Counted from the stretch's first letter, positions 46,155 to 55,135 are shown. The stretch is 64,000 nucleotides of DNA from Poriferisodalis sp965262965 (GCF_965262965.1 NZ_OZ253573.1:1178001-1242000), one strand, 5' to 3'. The notes: generated by a model not told the origin, from the sequence alone. Numbers and translations are program-made.

Positions 46155-46365
46155 TCGGGGCGGGTGTTCACGAGCCGTGACAACGGCATGGTCGTGCTCA
46201 ACGTTGAACTCGACCCGGTCACCGGCGCCCGGGTGGCCACGGTCATCGCGGCGACGGAGCGGCACCTGTTCCGCAACGAAGGCCCCGCAGCACGACGCAC
46301 ACCCGCCCAGCGCACCGCTGATGCGATAACCAAACTGATCCTCGAACCCGACACCGGCCGCTACC
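46155..46365 (+). pseudogene. Fragment of a DUF222/HNH endonuclease-type protein
   Basis: Seventy codons with GMVVLNVELDPVTGARV, HLFRNEGPAARRTPAQRTADA and ITKLILEPDTG match the central DUF222 region of the actinobacterial HNH endonuclease (13E12 repeat) family. Neither the N terminus nor the HNH domain is present. Confidence 0.6.
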
Positions 46366-46551
46366 GGCTCCAGCCCCGACTCGGCCACTCAACGACACCA
46401 AAGGCCGAACCGGGTCGCGAGCACCGCCACGCTGAGCGCCCATTGGCGCACCAAACGCACAGCACTTTCCGCAACGATTCGATTTGTGCACAAAGTTCCC
46501 GCAATTGAGTGTCGCTGAGCGCCGGACCTGCCTTGGGGGCAGACCTCCGCA

Positions 46552-46650
46552 TCAGCGGAACGCACCACGCTCGTACAGCTCATCGCGAGACAGGTTGTCG
46601 GCCGTCTGGAAGCCGCCAGCCGACGCTGCGATTTCGCTCAGCACGTCGTC
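46552..46650 (-). pseudogene. VapB antitoxin C-terminal remnant
   Basis: The last 33 or so codons of a VapB paralogue (LDDVLSEIAASAGGFQTADN, ELYERGAFR) closely match the C terminus of the antitoxin at 44041-44331. The DNA-binding half is lost and no cognate toxin follows. Confidence 0.75.
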
Positions 46651-46715
46651 CAGGCGCTTGGTACCCCGCCATTCCGGCCTCCACTCGTGAGGTCGCCTCG
46701 ATTGGGAGCGCGAAC

Positions 46716-47153
46716 TCATGTGGCGTGCGCCGGGTTGAACCACGACAGGCCGTCGAAGCGAGCGAAACCGGCGTCGGCGGTGGCGACGCGGGCACCGTTG
46801 CTGATGGCCAACGCGGCGATCCAAGCATCAGGCACAAGGTTGCCGGCGATGAATGAGTCGCGTTCAGCGAATTGCGAGAACTGGCGCCAGGTCGCCTCGG
46901 TCACCTGCAACTGCCGGGCAGCCGGCGCAGCGCGCAACGCATCCACGAATGAGAGGGCGGCTGTGGTGGGAGCAGGATTCGCGAATACCCGGCGATTCGT
47001 CACGACACGGAGAAACCCGGTGAGGACTACGTCGACGAGACCGAATGGTTCTGGACCCTCAAGCGCAGCGTCCAGCCAGCGACGGAACATCTCGTGCTCG
47101 TCGAGATCGCCACGGTAGGCATACACCAGCACATTGACGTCTGGGCAGATCAT
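46716..47153 (-). CDS. PIN-domain toxin, VapC family
   Basis: A 145-residue PIN-domain ribonuclease of a different subgroup from the first. It starts MICPDVNVLVYAYRGDLDEH with the first Asp at residue 5. Further acidic residues occur in VDVVLTGFLRVVTNRRVF, the VPDAWIAALAISNG block and VATADAGFARFDGLSW. The last motif fits the VapC subfamily with W-F-N-P endings. It overlaps its antitoxin by four bases. Confidence 0.88.
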   Translation of the reverse strand: MICPDVNVLVYAYRGDLDEHEMFRRWLDAALEGPEPFGLVDVVLTGFLRVVTNRRVFANPAPTTAALSFVDALRAAPAARQLQVTEATWRQFSQFAERDSFIAGNLVPDAWIAALAISNGARVATADAGFARFDGLSWFNPAHAT

Positions 47154-47401
47154 TTCCAGCCGTCGGCGTCAAGGGCGCTGCCGAGTGCCTCTTTGTCTGC
47201 GGGATCGACGAGAACCTGATCACTTGCGCTGCCCCATATCGGCAGCGGCGCCCGGCGAACCTCCGACACCTCGCTCAGTACGTGGTGAAGACCTTCAACG
47301 ACCAGAGCCGTGAAGGTGCACCCACGCTCTGCGGCGCGGCGCTTCGCCATGTCTGCAAGCCCATCGGGCAAGTTGATCGTCGTTTTCACATACACAACCA
47401 T
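47150..47401 (-). CDS. Ribbon-helix-helix antitoxin, VapB-like
   Basis: An 83-residue antitoxin beginning MVVYVKTTINLPDGLADMAK, a classic ribbon-helix-helix opening, followed by a toxin-binding C-terminal half. The start at 47401 is chosen because it places the beta strand at the N terminus. ATATC-GCGA-GATAT, an imperfect palindrome at 47400-47413, overlaps the start and could be the operator for autoregulation. It overlaps vapC by four bases. Confidence 0.82.
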   Translation of the reverse strand: MVVYVKTTINLPDGLADMAKRRAAERGCTFTALVVEGLHHVLSEVSEVRRAPLPIWGSASDQVLVDPADKEALGSALDADGWK

Positions 47402-47557
47402 ATCGCGAGATATGCAGATATGGCTCCATACACCTACGACGAGCTGCTCCATGAGCACCTCAAGCTCGACACCGCCCTAAGGAGTCCTACGCCGTTGGCA
47501 GCTAAACCATGAGGAGACAAACCCAGCGGTAATGACTCTGGTGCAAGGGGTCAGGAC

Positions 47558-48496
47558 TCAAGCCAATTTGGCCTGGTCGTAGAGGCGGTCGGCCAGCGAG
47601 GTGATTTCGTCTGCCATGACGAGCTTGGCCCGCCACGTCGCCGGGATCGCCTCCGCTCCGTAGTGGGCACCGGCTACCTGGCCGTAGATGGCACCGGTCG
47701 TGTCGGCATCGTCACCGAGGTTCACGGCACGCAAGGCGCCCTCGCGGAAGCCATCGGAGCGGTGGAAGGCCCACAACGCCGCTTCAAGAGCGTCGACGAC
47801 GTAGCCCGTTCCCTTGATGTGCGGTGGGTCACGGTCCTTGAACGATCCACCGGCAACGAGCGCAATCTTCTCGGCTAGGGGGTCGTGCTCCCAGAGTCTT
47901 TCGACGGGGCAATAGCCCGGGGACAGCAGCGTTTGCTTGTTGACGCCCTGCAAAGCTCCGACCAGCAGGCCAGTGAAGTAGCGGCAGGCATCGACCGCTT
48001 CGGGCGCCTGATGTGTGACCCGTGAACTGTCGGCGGCCATGGCGATGGCCTCCGAAGCGTGGCCCGCGTAGTACATGGGCACCGGTGCGAGCCGCATTAG
48101 CGAACCGTTCCCGGCACTCATGGGGTCGGTGGATCCTGCGTACGGGTCGCCGTGCTGGACAAACCGCGACAGCGCTCCGCTGACGGTGATCCCGATGTCG
48201 AAGCAATCCCCCGTACTGGACAGGTAGCCCTCGCGCCACCAGCGCACGTAACGCTGCATCTGATCGGTCGGGTCGAACCCGCCGCACTCGACCAGGCTGG
48301 TGGCCAAGCACAACGCCATCGAGGTGTCGTCGGTCCACTGGCCTGGCATCAGGCGGAACGGACCGCCGCCGACCATGTCATCGATCGGGTCGAACGAGCC
48401 GGGATTCTTGAACTCCGGCGTGGTGCCCAGCGCATCACCTGCGGCAAGTCCGAGCAGACATCCCCGGAATCGATCCCGGGGTGTGGAATCACTCAC
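47558..48496 (-). CDS. ADP-ribosylglycohydrolase family protein
   Basis: A 312-residue DraG/ARH-family hydrolase that should remove ADP-ribose from proteins or nucleic acids using two magnesium ions. Metal ligands are in GQWTDDTSMALCLA (about residues 55-68) and NLGDDADTTGAIYGQVAGA near 260. The opening FRGCLLGLAAGDALG is typical. The GTG at 48496 overlaps the old stop of the tyrosine-phosphatase pseudogene just upstream, showing the two once formed an operon. A role in phage defence or toxin reversal is possible but unproven. Confidence 0.88.
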   Translation of the reverse strand: MSDSTPRDRFRGCLLGLAAGDALGTTPEFKNPGSFDPIDDMVGGGPFRLMPGQWTDDTSMALCLATSLVECGGFDPTDQMQRYVRWWREGYLSSTGDCFDIGITVSGALSRFVQHGDPYAGSTDPMSAGNGSLMRLAPVPMYYAGHASEAIAMAADSSRVTHQAPEAVDACRYFTGLLVGALQGVNKQTLLSPGYCPVERLWEHDPLAEKIALVAGGSFKDRDPPHIKGTGYVVDALEAALWAFHRSDGFREGALRAVNLGDDADTTGAIYGQVAGAHYGAEAIPATWRAKLVMADEITSLADRLYDQAKLA

Positions 48497-48936
48497 GCGG
48501 CCCGCCCGAGACTGGTTCGCTCCAGTTGCGGACGTACTCGCGTTGCTACGGCATTTCCGGCGAGCGAGGCGTGCGGTATGCCTTCTCCATGCCCGTCCAC
48601 CACGTCGCGATTTGGTCGAGAGCCTGCTCGCCCGTCCGGCCATGGCGCACCAGCCAGCAGCCGACCACTGTGCCGGTTCTGCCAACGCCACCCCCAACAA
48701 TGCACGTAGACCGTCTTGCCCGCACCTATGGCCTCGTCAATCACATCGAGAATCTCGGCAGTGTCTTGGGGGCTGGGCGGCACATCTAGATCAACGATGG
48801 AATGCCGGGAATGCTGGAATGGCGTGCCGAGTCGGCTGGCTTCTTCCGCAGCAATCGGGGCGTAGGGCGCCAATCCTTCATACGGCTCGGTCAGGTCGAT
48901 GAAGTGGCTGATTCCGGCCTTCAACAGAATCCTCAA
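48489..48936 (-). pseudogene. Dual-specificity/tyrosine phosphatase with frameshift and nonsense codon
   Basis: From the ATG at 48936 the first 82 codons encode a phosphatase N terminus (AGISHFIDLTEPYEG, then TVYVHCWG). An extra base at 48690 shifts the frame inside the catalytic P-loop. Skipping it restores HCWGGVGRTGTVVGCWLVRHG, the C-x5-R signature. The restored frame runs on to an amber codon at 48546-48548 between SPEMP and QREYVRNW, then to TGA at 48489, which overlaps the hydrolase start. Two independent lesions argue for a true pseudogene. Confidence 0.85.
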
Positions 48937-49142
48937 CTTCTAGGCAGCTTCGTTCCGGCTTGGCGCCCCCGGATACTCGCCCGCTAGGAAGCGGCCATGA
49001 TCGACCCAATAGGTGTTCGCCGGCAGTTGATGACAGCTACAAGCACCGCACATGTCCACCGTCATTGGTCGCCTCGCACCCGGCAAGCTCCGCCGCCGGC
49101 CAGTCGGAATCACTCGTCAGTCTGTGAATGCCTGTTTCGCCA

Positions 49143-49160
49143 CTGGTCGGGAAGGCGGGA
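49143..49160 (+). repeat. Putative attachment site inside tRNA-Pro
   Basis: This 18-bp stretch at the tRNA-Pro 3' end is identical to 44739-44756 in the same orientation. It keeps the tRNA intact, as integration at a tRNA 3' end normally does. Confidence 0.55.
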
Positions 49161-49220
49161 TTTGAACCCACGACCCCCTGCTCCCAAAGCAGGTGCGCTA
49201 CCAAGCTGCGCCACTTCCCG
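49144..49220 (-). tRNA. tRNA-Pro(TGG)
   Basis: Acceptor arms CGGGAAG and CTTCCCG pair perfectly, with discriminator A and encoded CCA. The anticodon loop TTTGGGA gives anticodon TGG, and the T-loop is TTCAAAT. Its 3' end is duplicated at 44739-44756. Confidence 0.96.
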
Positions 49221-49401
49221 AGTCTGAAGAGTTGACGGAGTGCTGGCGGGCCAGCTCTCGCTTTCGAGCGTACCGGTGGCGGTCCGATCGGCCTGTGTCG
49301 TTTCTGGGGTGAGCGGTGCTGTGTCGGGTTGTGGTGCTACCCGGTCGCGTCACGCCGTCCGGCGCTTTGTATTGCGGTCGGGCCCTGATCTGCGTCGGGG
49401 C

Positions 49402-49593
49402 TCAGTCGTCAGCCGAGATGACTTGCGTGGGACAGCTCGCTGCCGCTGTTCGCACCGCGCCGTGCTGCTCGGCACTGGGGCTGTCGTCCAGCAGCTGCAC
49501 GAGACCGTCGTTGCCCACCTCGAAGATGCCCGGGGCGATCATCTCGCATGACCCGCTGCCGATGCACTTCTCGACGTCGATGGTGATCTTCAC
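49402..49593 (-). CDS. Ferredoxin, 3Fe-4S/4Fe-4S actinobacterial type
   Basis: A 63-residue ferredoxin. It starts VKITIDVEKCIGSGSCEMIAPG, with cysteines at about 10 and 16 separated by five residues, and ends with a third cysteine in SCPTQVIS. This three-cysteine pattern suits the 3Fe-4S ferredoxins that pass electrons to cytochromes P450 in actinobacteria. The GTG at 49593 has GGAGG six bases upstream. No P450 gene adjoins it here. Confidence 0.88.
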   Translation of the reverse strand: MKITIDVEKCIGSGSCEMIAPGIFEVGNDGLVQLLDDSPSAEQHGAVRTAAASCPTQVISADD

Positions 49594-49851
49594 TCTGCCT
49601 CCAAGTCGTCGGGCCCCCAGGTCGTCGAGCCCGCACGTTGCTCGGCGGCAACCGCTAGGTGCCCACGCATTGTGCTCCTGGAGATCCGGCAACACGCTAC
49701 GCCACGCCGCTGTAACGCCCGACGTCACTCGGCGCTGCTGGAACGACGTACGCACCACTGCCGGTGCGCAACCGGGCACGTCCGACTCGTGGCCGTTACT
49801 CTCAGCGGCGGCCATGACCGGCCACGTTCGCCAATCACCAGGAGGACCACC

Positions 49852-50694
49852 GTGAAAATCGGCGTGATGATGTTTCCCACCGACAAGGCCATCGGGCCAG
49901 TCGAGTTGGCCAAGGCCACCGAGGAACGGGGCTTCGAGTCGCTGTGGTTCCCCGAGCACAGCCACATCCCCACCAGCCGCGAGACGCCGTGGGGCGGCCG
50001 CGAGGGAGCACCTCCGCTGCCCGAGGAGTACTGGCGCACGCACGACCAGTTCGTATCGCTGGGTGCCGCCGCGGCGGTGACCGAGAACATCATGCTCGGC
50101 ACGGGGATCACGCTCGTTGCCCAGCGCGATCCGATCTGGCTGGCCAAGGAAGCCGCCACCGTCGACCGGATCTCGAATGGTCGGTTCATCTTGGGCATCG
50201 GCTATGGCTGGAACAAGGAAGAACTCGCCCACCACGGCGTGAAGTACACCGACCGGCGCGCCGTGACCCGCGAGACGATGCTGGCCGTGCGCGAGTTGTG
50301 GACCAAGGAGGAGGCCGAGTTCCACGGCGACTGGGTGAACATCGACTCGTCATGGCAATGGCCCAAGCCTGTGCAGGAAGGCGGCCCGAAGGTCATCCTG
50401 GGCGGCGCCGCAGGTCCGCGCACCATCGCCGACATCGTGGAGTTCTGCGACGGCTGGATGCCGATCTCAGGCCGCTACGACCTGGACGTTCCGGTCAAGC
50501 AGATCCGGGAGTCTGCGATCGAAGCGGGCCGCGATCCCGACGAGATCGAGATCGGGCAGTTCGGTACGCCCCCCAAGCCCGAAGTCCTCGACAGCTTGGC
50601 CGAACTGGGTTGCACCCGGGTGGTGCTGGCCCTGCCGCCGGCGCCTGCCGACACCGTGCTGCCGATCCTGGACAAGTACGCCGAGCTGCTGTAG
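49852..50694 (+). CDS. LLM class F420-dependent oxidoreductase
   Basis: A 280-residue TIM-barrel protein of the luciferase-like monooxygenase class, F420-dependent branch. It opens MKIGVMMFPTDKAIGPVELAKATEERGFESLWFPEHSHIP (summarised), has the HDQFVSLGAAAAVT and RISNGRFILGIGYGWNKEE blocks, and ends with VVLALPPAPADTVLP. The GTG at 49852 follows GGAGGA. It is expected to use reduced coenzyme F420, common in Acidimicrobiia and mycobacteria. The substrate is unknown. Confidence 0.88.
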   Translation: MKIGVMMFPTDKAIGPVELAKATEERGFESLWFPEHSHIPTSRETPWGGREGAPPLPEEYWRTHDQFVSLGAAAAVTENIMLGTGITLVAQRDPIWLAKEAATVDRISNGRFILGIGYGWNKEELAHHGVKYTDRRAVTRETMLAVRELWTKEEAEFHGDWVNIDSSWQWPKPVQEGGPKVILGGAAGPRTIADIVEFCDGWMPISGRYDLDVPVKQIRESAIEAGRDPDEIEIGQFGTPPKPEVLDSLAELGCTRVVLALPPAPADTVLPILDKYAELL

Positions 50695-50741
50695 CCGCTG
50701 GCATGGTCGCCGCTGGAAGCGCCAGCGGGGACAATGGCTCG

Positions 50742-51398
50742 ATGACCGACAGCGCCCCAGGGGTGGAACTCTTAGACTTCACCGACGAGTTCGGGCGGCG
50801 CCTTGGCACCGCGCCGCGGGCAGAGGTTCATGAGCGCGGCGACTGGCACCGCGTCTTCCACTGCCTCATCGTGACGCTGCGCGACGGCGTGCCGACTGCG
50901 GTCCTGCAAGGACGATCACGCGCCAAGGCGGCCTTTCCGGGGCTGCTCGACATCAGCGCGGCAGGGCACCTGGCCGCCGGGGAAACTCCGCTCGATGGAG
51001 TGAGAGAACTGACCGAGGAGCTTGGCGTTGCTCCGGACCGCAGCGAGTTGGTGCCGCTCGGCATCCGCAGATTGGCGGACAACAGTGGTGAGGGCACGCT
51101 GAACTGCGAGCTGATCAGCGTGTACCTGCTGCGTGATGACCGCTCGCTGGCGGACTATGCGATCGCTCGCGACGAGGTCGATGCAGTGTTCGACGTGCCG
51201 ATTGTGCCGTTCCTCACGCTGCTCGAAGACGGGCCGCCAATCACCGTCGAGGGCGTCGCAGCGGCGGGCCATGCCGACGCACACGAAATCATCGCCGAGG
51301 TGACGCTCAACGATCTCGTGCCCGGCACTGAGTACTGGGTGGTGCTGATGGTGATGGCCCAGCGATTCTTGGCTGGCCAGGGCCCGCTCGCGGTCTAG
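50742..51398 (+). CDS. Nudix hydrolase (isopentenyl-diphosphate-isomerase-like)
   Basis: A 218-residue Nudix protein. The Nudix box is GHLAAGETPLDGVRELTEELGV at about residues 75-96, with all expected Gly, Arg and Glu positions. The flanking HRVFHCLIV and GLLDISAAGHLA segments resemble the Nudix group near isopentenyl-diphosphate isomerase. It probably cleaves a nucleoside diphosphate-linked compound. It lies 47 bases after the LLM gene and ends in TAG. Confidence 0.85.
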   Translation: MTDSAPGVELLDFTDEFGRRLGTAPRAEVHERGDWHRVFHCLIVTLRDGVPTAVLQGRSRAKAAFPGLLDISAAGHLAAGETPLDGVRELTEELGVAPDRSELVPLGIRRLADNSGEGTLNCELISVYLLRDDRSLADYAIARDEVDAVFDVPIVPFLTLLEDGPPITVEGVAAAGHADAHEIIAEVTLNDLVPGTEYWVVLMVMAQRFLAGQGPLAV

Positions 51399-51414
51399 CC
51401 CCGTCGCTGGCTGA

Positions 51415-51452
51415 CGCCGAGCGACCCCAGCCGCAGCCACGGCCGCTCGGCG
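51415..51452. terminator. Hairpin between convergent genes
   Basis: A perfect 9-bp stem (CGCCGAGCG with CGCTCGGCG) enclosing a 20-base loop lies in the 99-bp gap between the convergent Nudix and helicase genes. It may end transcription from both sides; no T tract is present. Confidence 0.35.
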
Positions 51453-51497
51453 CAGACCTCACACGGGCTCTGGGAGGTTGGTCTGCGGTCTTCAGCC

Positions 51498-54305
51498 TCA
51501 CGCTTGTGCGAGAACGGCGACAACATCCGCGCCGTATGCAGCGAGCTTCGCCGGTCCGATGCCGGGTACCGCGAGCAGCTCCGCATCGGAGGTCGGGCAC
51601 CGAACGGCCAGCTCGATCAGCACCGCATCTGAGAACACGCGGTAGGCGGGCACACCGTCGGCCTGGCTGCGCTCGCGTCGCCATGCACGCAGCGACTCGA
51701 ACAATGCCGCGCCACGCGGATCGGTCGGCGGCACCGGTTTGACCCGCGCCGAAGCGGCCTGCGAACCGTTGCCGATAGAGGCACTAGCGGTGCCGCGCTC
51801 CGGCATGGCCCTGCTCGATCCCCCGAAACCGGGCAACGAACCGGGCATCGGGCTCGCCGACGACGACGGCAGCGGCGGTGCCATCTCGCGCATCTCTCGC
51901 AGGAAGGCCGACGGCGGATCATCGCTGACGAGCGTCACCGATTCCGAGCAACGCGTCAGAGCAACGTGAAAGACGCGTCGTTCTTCCTCGACATCGTGGG
52001 CGAGGCGGTGCGGCATCAAGCCCGCCGAGGCCTCGTACACGATGACATGGGGCCACTCGAGCCCCTTGACCTTGTGCACCGTCGCCAACCGAACGCCCCC
52101 GCGCCGTGCTGTCCCCCAGTCGCCGGTGCGCCCTCGCGCCGTGTAGTCGTCAACTCCGAAGCCTGTTGCATCGCCGGTGCCCGATCCAGAAAGCCGACTC
52201 TCCAGCCAACTGCTGAAGCCCGCTGGGTCGGGGTGCAGATGCGCTAGTGAGATGAGTGCGCGCAAGTCGTCGCCGTGCGCCGAGCGGTCCACTGATCGGC
52301 GGGACGCGTCAAGGCGCGTGTCGAGGCTCCCCCCAAGGCCAAGCTCGTCGCGGACGACCTCCAGGATCTGCTGTGTGCCCAGACGCCCATCGTCGACGCG
52401 CTGCAGCAACATCTCGACATCGTCGGCGAATTCGTCCACCTTGCGCGCGGAACGCTCATCGCTCAGCCGACCTGCCAAGGCCCGCACTTCCCGGACGCTG
52501 CGCTGCTCGCCGATCCACTCGATGACCCGCGGGGAGATGCCACGCGGCGGACGGCGCGCCGCATCCGACAGCGCTTGAGCTGGCAGCTCCCGCCTCGGCG
52601 CCACTGCGAGCGACAGCCAGGCCAACGCGGCCGACACCCCAGTGCGCTCCAGAAAGCCCCGCCCCAATGGCGCATCAGCGGCAACGCCCATGTCGGCGAG
52701 CAAGATCTGCGGCACCAACAACGTGCTGTTGACCCGTGTCAACACGGCGATGTCGGCTGGCCGGGCACCGCCATCAACCAGAGCCGTGATCGTGTCCCTG
52801 AGCTTCGTCGCCGCATCGACCCCGGCAGCGAACTGAAGAGCGTTCGCTGCGTCGGCGCTGACGTTCGTCGGTGCGGCCTTGATCTGTTTGTCGATGCGCT
52901 CCCGGTTGTGCGACAGCAAATGGACAGCGGCGTCGACGACTGCGGGTGGGCAGCGGTAGTTGACATGCAACGGGTGCCGTTGGGCACCAGGAAAATACGT
53001 CTCGTAGTCGATGAGCCAGCGAGGTGACGCCCCCGAATAGCCGTAGATGGTTTGGTCGTCATCGCCCACGCCGAACACGTCGGCGCGCGGACCAGCGAGC
53101 AGACGGACGAGCAGCAGGTGGGCCGGTGTGAGGTCCTGAAACTCGTCCACCAGCAGCACGCCGCACACTCGGCGTGCGGTGGCGCGTGCAGCGGGATCGG
53201 CCAGCAGGATCTCGATGGAACGGATGATCTGCTGGTCGAAATCGACGAGGCCGTCGGCAGCGAGACCGTCAACGTAGTGCGGCGCGATGGTGGCGAAGTC
53301 GGGCACATCGGGCTGGAATGCCCGCTCCGCATCGACAGGATCGTGAAGACCCAGCCGGGAAACGCTGAGCGCTTCCAGCCACGGTGCGAGCTGATCGGTC
53401 ATGGCCCGCCGTTTCCGCTTGACAAGGCCGTCGAGTCGCGCCCGGACGCCCATCTCATCGACAACGTCGACCCGGCCATGGCGCGCAGGCCGCGCAAACG
53501 GCCTGGAGCCGTTGCAGATCGCCAGCGCGAGGCTGTTCAGCGTGCGGACTTCGAGGCCGTCGAGATCCGATGTTCGCTGCTGCATCTCTGCACGTGCGCG
53601 GACGTTGAACGCCACCAAGCACACCGCGCCCGGCGTCACTCCGAGGTCTCGGACGAGATAGCGCGCTCGTTCGGTGAGCACCCGGGTCTTGCCCGAGCCT
53701 GCGGGGGCGACGATGCACGCCGGACCGCCGAGATGGCCGACGGCGGCGCGCTGGTCGTGGGCCAGATCCGCCTCAGGCGTGCAGGGCCGAAGCACTGCCA
53801 GGCTCCCCGCGGCGAGGTTTGCGGCGGGAACAACGCCATGGGTGAGATCGAACGCGTCCAGTGGTCCCCCGTCGCACCACGCCGGCCCGCCGTCCGTCAC
53901 GACGTCGCCCTCGTCGGAACCTGCGCAGATCCGTGCTCCGAGCGACACGGCTGCCTCGACGGGGGCAAACCGGGCGCGGCGCGGATCCCGAGCATCCACG
54001 ATGTTGGCGGACAGCAGGTGCGCGAGAACTTCGGCTCGCGTCGTCATGCCGACGCTGAGCTCCCACCAGCGGGCCTCCCATACGGTCGCGGGGTTGGGCA
54101 CCTCACCGTCGAGTTCCACCACCAGAGGTGTCCGTGTCAGCCAGGCATCGCGCAGGGCACGCCCGACCTCCATAGTGAACGCGTCAGGCTGCACGCGCAG
54201 TCGTTCACAATCCTGCCACGGAGCCGGCGCGGGTTGGCCTGGCCGAACCATCACGCTACGTCCCAACAGCGGCGGACCTGCGAAGTCGGCTGCGTTTGCG
54301 CTCAT
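51498..54305 (-). CDS. UvrD/Rep-type SF1A DNA helicase with C-terminal HRDC-like domain
   Basis: A 935-residue superfamily 1 helicase. A novel 200-residue N-terminal region precedes Walker A APAGSGKTRVLTERA (about residue 197). Walker B is LLVDEFQDLTPAH, motif III is GVGDDDQTIYGYSGA, motif IV is VNYRCPPAVVDAAV, and motifs V/VI are ATVHKVKGLEWPHVIVY and EEERRVFHVALTRC. After a disordered Ser/Pro linker, the last 80 residues (VPAYRVFSDAVLIELAVR, VPGIGPAKLAAYG) form an HRDC-like domain. It should unwind DNA 3' to 5' in repair. Confidence 0.88.
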   Translation of the reverse strand: MSANAADFAGPPLLGRSVMVRPGQPAPAPWQDCERLRVQPDAFTMEVGRALRDAWLTRTPLVVELDGEVPNPATVWEARWWELSVGMTTRAEVLAHLLSANIVDARDPRRARFAPVEAAVSLGARICAGSDEGDVVTDGGPAWCDGGPLDAFDLTHGVVPAANLAAGSLAVLRPCTPEADLAHDQRAAVGHLGGPACIVAPAGSGKTRVLTERARYLVRDLGVTPGAVCLVAFNVRARAEMQQRTSDLDGLEVRTLNSLALAICNGSRPFARPARHGRVDVVDEMGVRARLDGLVKRKRRAMTDQLAPWLEALSVSRLGLHDPVDAERAFQPDVPDFATIAPHYVDGLAADGLVDFDQQIIRSIEILLADPAARATARRVCGVLLVDEFQDLTPAHLLLVRLLAGPRADVFGVGDDDQTIYGYSGASPRWLIDYETYFPGAQRHPLHVNYRCPPAVVDAAVHLLSHNRERIDKQIKAAPTNVSADAANALQFAAGVDAATKLRDTITALVDGGARPADIAVLTRVNSTLLVPQILLADMGVAADAPLGRGFLERTGVSAALAWLSLAVAPRRELPAQALSDAARRPPRGISPRVIEWIGEQRSVREVRALAGRLSDERSARKVDEFADDVEMLLQRVDDGRLGTQQILEVVRDELGLGGSLDTRLDASRRSVDRSAHGDDLRALISLAHLHPDPAGFSSWLESRLSGSGTGDATGFGVDDYTARGRTGDWGTARRGGVRLATVHKVKGLEWPHVIVYEASAGLMPHRLAHDVEEERRVFHVALTRCSESVTLVSDDPPSAFLREMREMAPPLPSSSASPMPGSLPGFGGSSRAMPERGTASASIGNGSQAASARVKPVPPTDPRGAALFESLRAWRRERSQADGVPAYRVFSDAVLIELAVRCPTSDAELLAVPGIGPAKLAAYGADVVAVLAQA

Positions 54306-54354
54306 CGAATCGGCGGAACCGTCAGGAACTCGACCGGTTTCGCCTGCGAACTGG

Positions 54355-55041
54355 TCAGCGGCCGATGCCGATGAGCTGCATCGCCTCCGCGCGAGTGGCT
54401 GTCATGCGGAACTGGCCGCGAACCGCCGAGGTAATCGTCAGCGATCCGGGCTTTTGGACGCCGCGCATCGACATGCACTGATGCTCGGCCTCGACGACCA
54501 CGAGCGCTCCACGGGGCTCGAGCACTTCCACGATCTTGTCGGCGACCTGGGTGGTGAGCCGCTCTTGCACCTGGGGTCTGCGGGCGTAGGCCTCGACGAG
54601 TCGAGCCAGCTTCGACAACCCCGTGATCGTGCCCCGTTCACCGGGAATGTAGGCAACGTGCGCGAGCCCGACAAACGGCAGCAAGTGGTGCTCGCACATC
54701 GAATAGAAGGGAATGTCGCGCACCATGACCATCTCGTCGTGGCCGGTCTCGAATTGAACCTGTAGGTGGTGTTCGGGGTCTTCCCGCAGGCCAGCGAAGA
54801 CTTCGGCATACATGCGAGCGACCCGCTTGGGAGTCTTGACGAGCCCGTCGCGGTCAGGATCCTCGCCGATTGCCTCCAGGATCTCGCGCACGGCGTGCTC
54901 GATGCGTGCCATATCGACTGGTGCGTCCGTCACCTTGCCGGTCCCCTCAGGCGCGCCATTGCGGCCTGGGTCGGCTGTCGAATTTTCCGGGGCTGCCACG
55001 ACTGCATCGCGAGCGCCATCGGTGTCTGCGGAATGAGCCAC
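54355..55041 (-). CDS. folE: GTP cyclohydrolase I
   Basis: A 228-residue enzyme that converts GTP to dihydroneopterin triphosphate, first step of folate synthesis. Zinc ligands are in FYSMCEHHLLPFVG and EAEHQCMSMRGV. KTPKRVARMYAEVF, GLSKLARLVEAYARRPQVQERLT and the C-terminal SAVRGQFRM are conserved. A 45-residue disordered N-terminal extension precedes the core. The start is GTG at 55041 with a GGTAGG site; an ATG at 54915 would remove the extension. It lies upstream of the helicase gene on the same strand. Confidence 0.95.
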   Translation of the reverse strand: MAHSADTDGARDAVVAAPENSTADPGRNGAPEGTGKVTDAPVDMARIEHAVREILEAIGEDPDRDGLVKTPKRVARMYAEVFAGLREDPEHHLQVQFETGHDEMVMVRDIPFYSMCEHHLLPFVGLAHVAYIPGERGTITGLSKLARLVEAYARRPQVQERLTTQVADKIVEVLEPRGALVVVEAEHQCMSMRGVQKPGSLTITSAVRGQFRMTATRAEAMQLIGIGR

Positions 55042-55135
55042 GGACGGAACCTACCTTCGGTTGAGCGCGACACCCATCTGAGTTCTCGTCGCGCTCCTGG
55101 TGTCGGGCCGCCGCGCTGCTGCGCGAGCGTCGCTG

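Noticed and set aside
49944..50741. A long plus-strand frame through the LLM gene joined to the Nudix protein
   Set aside because: Its first 266 codons are an Arg-rich shadow of the LLM reading frame; the Nudix gene starts at 50742.
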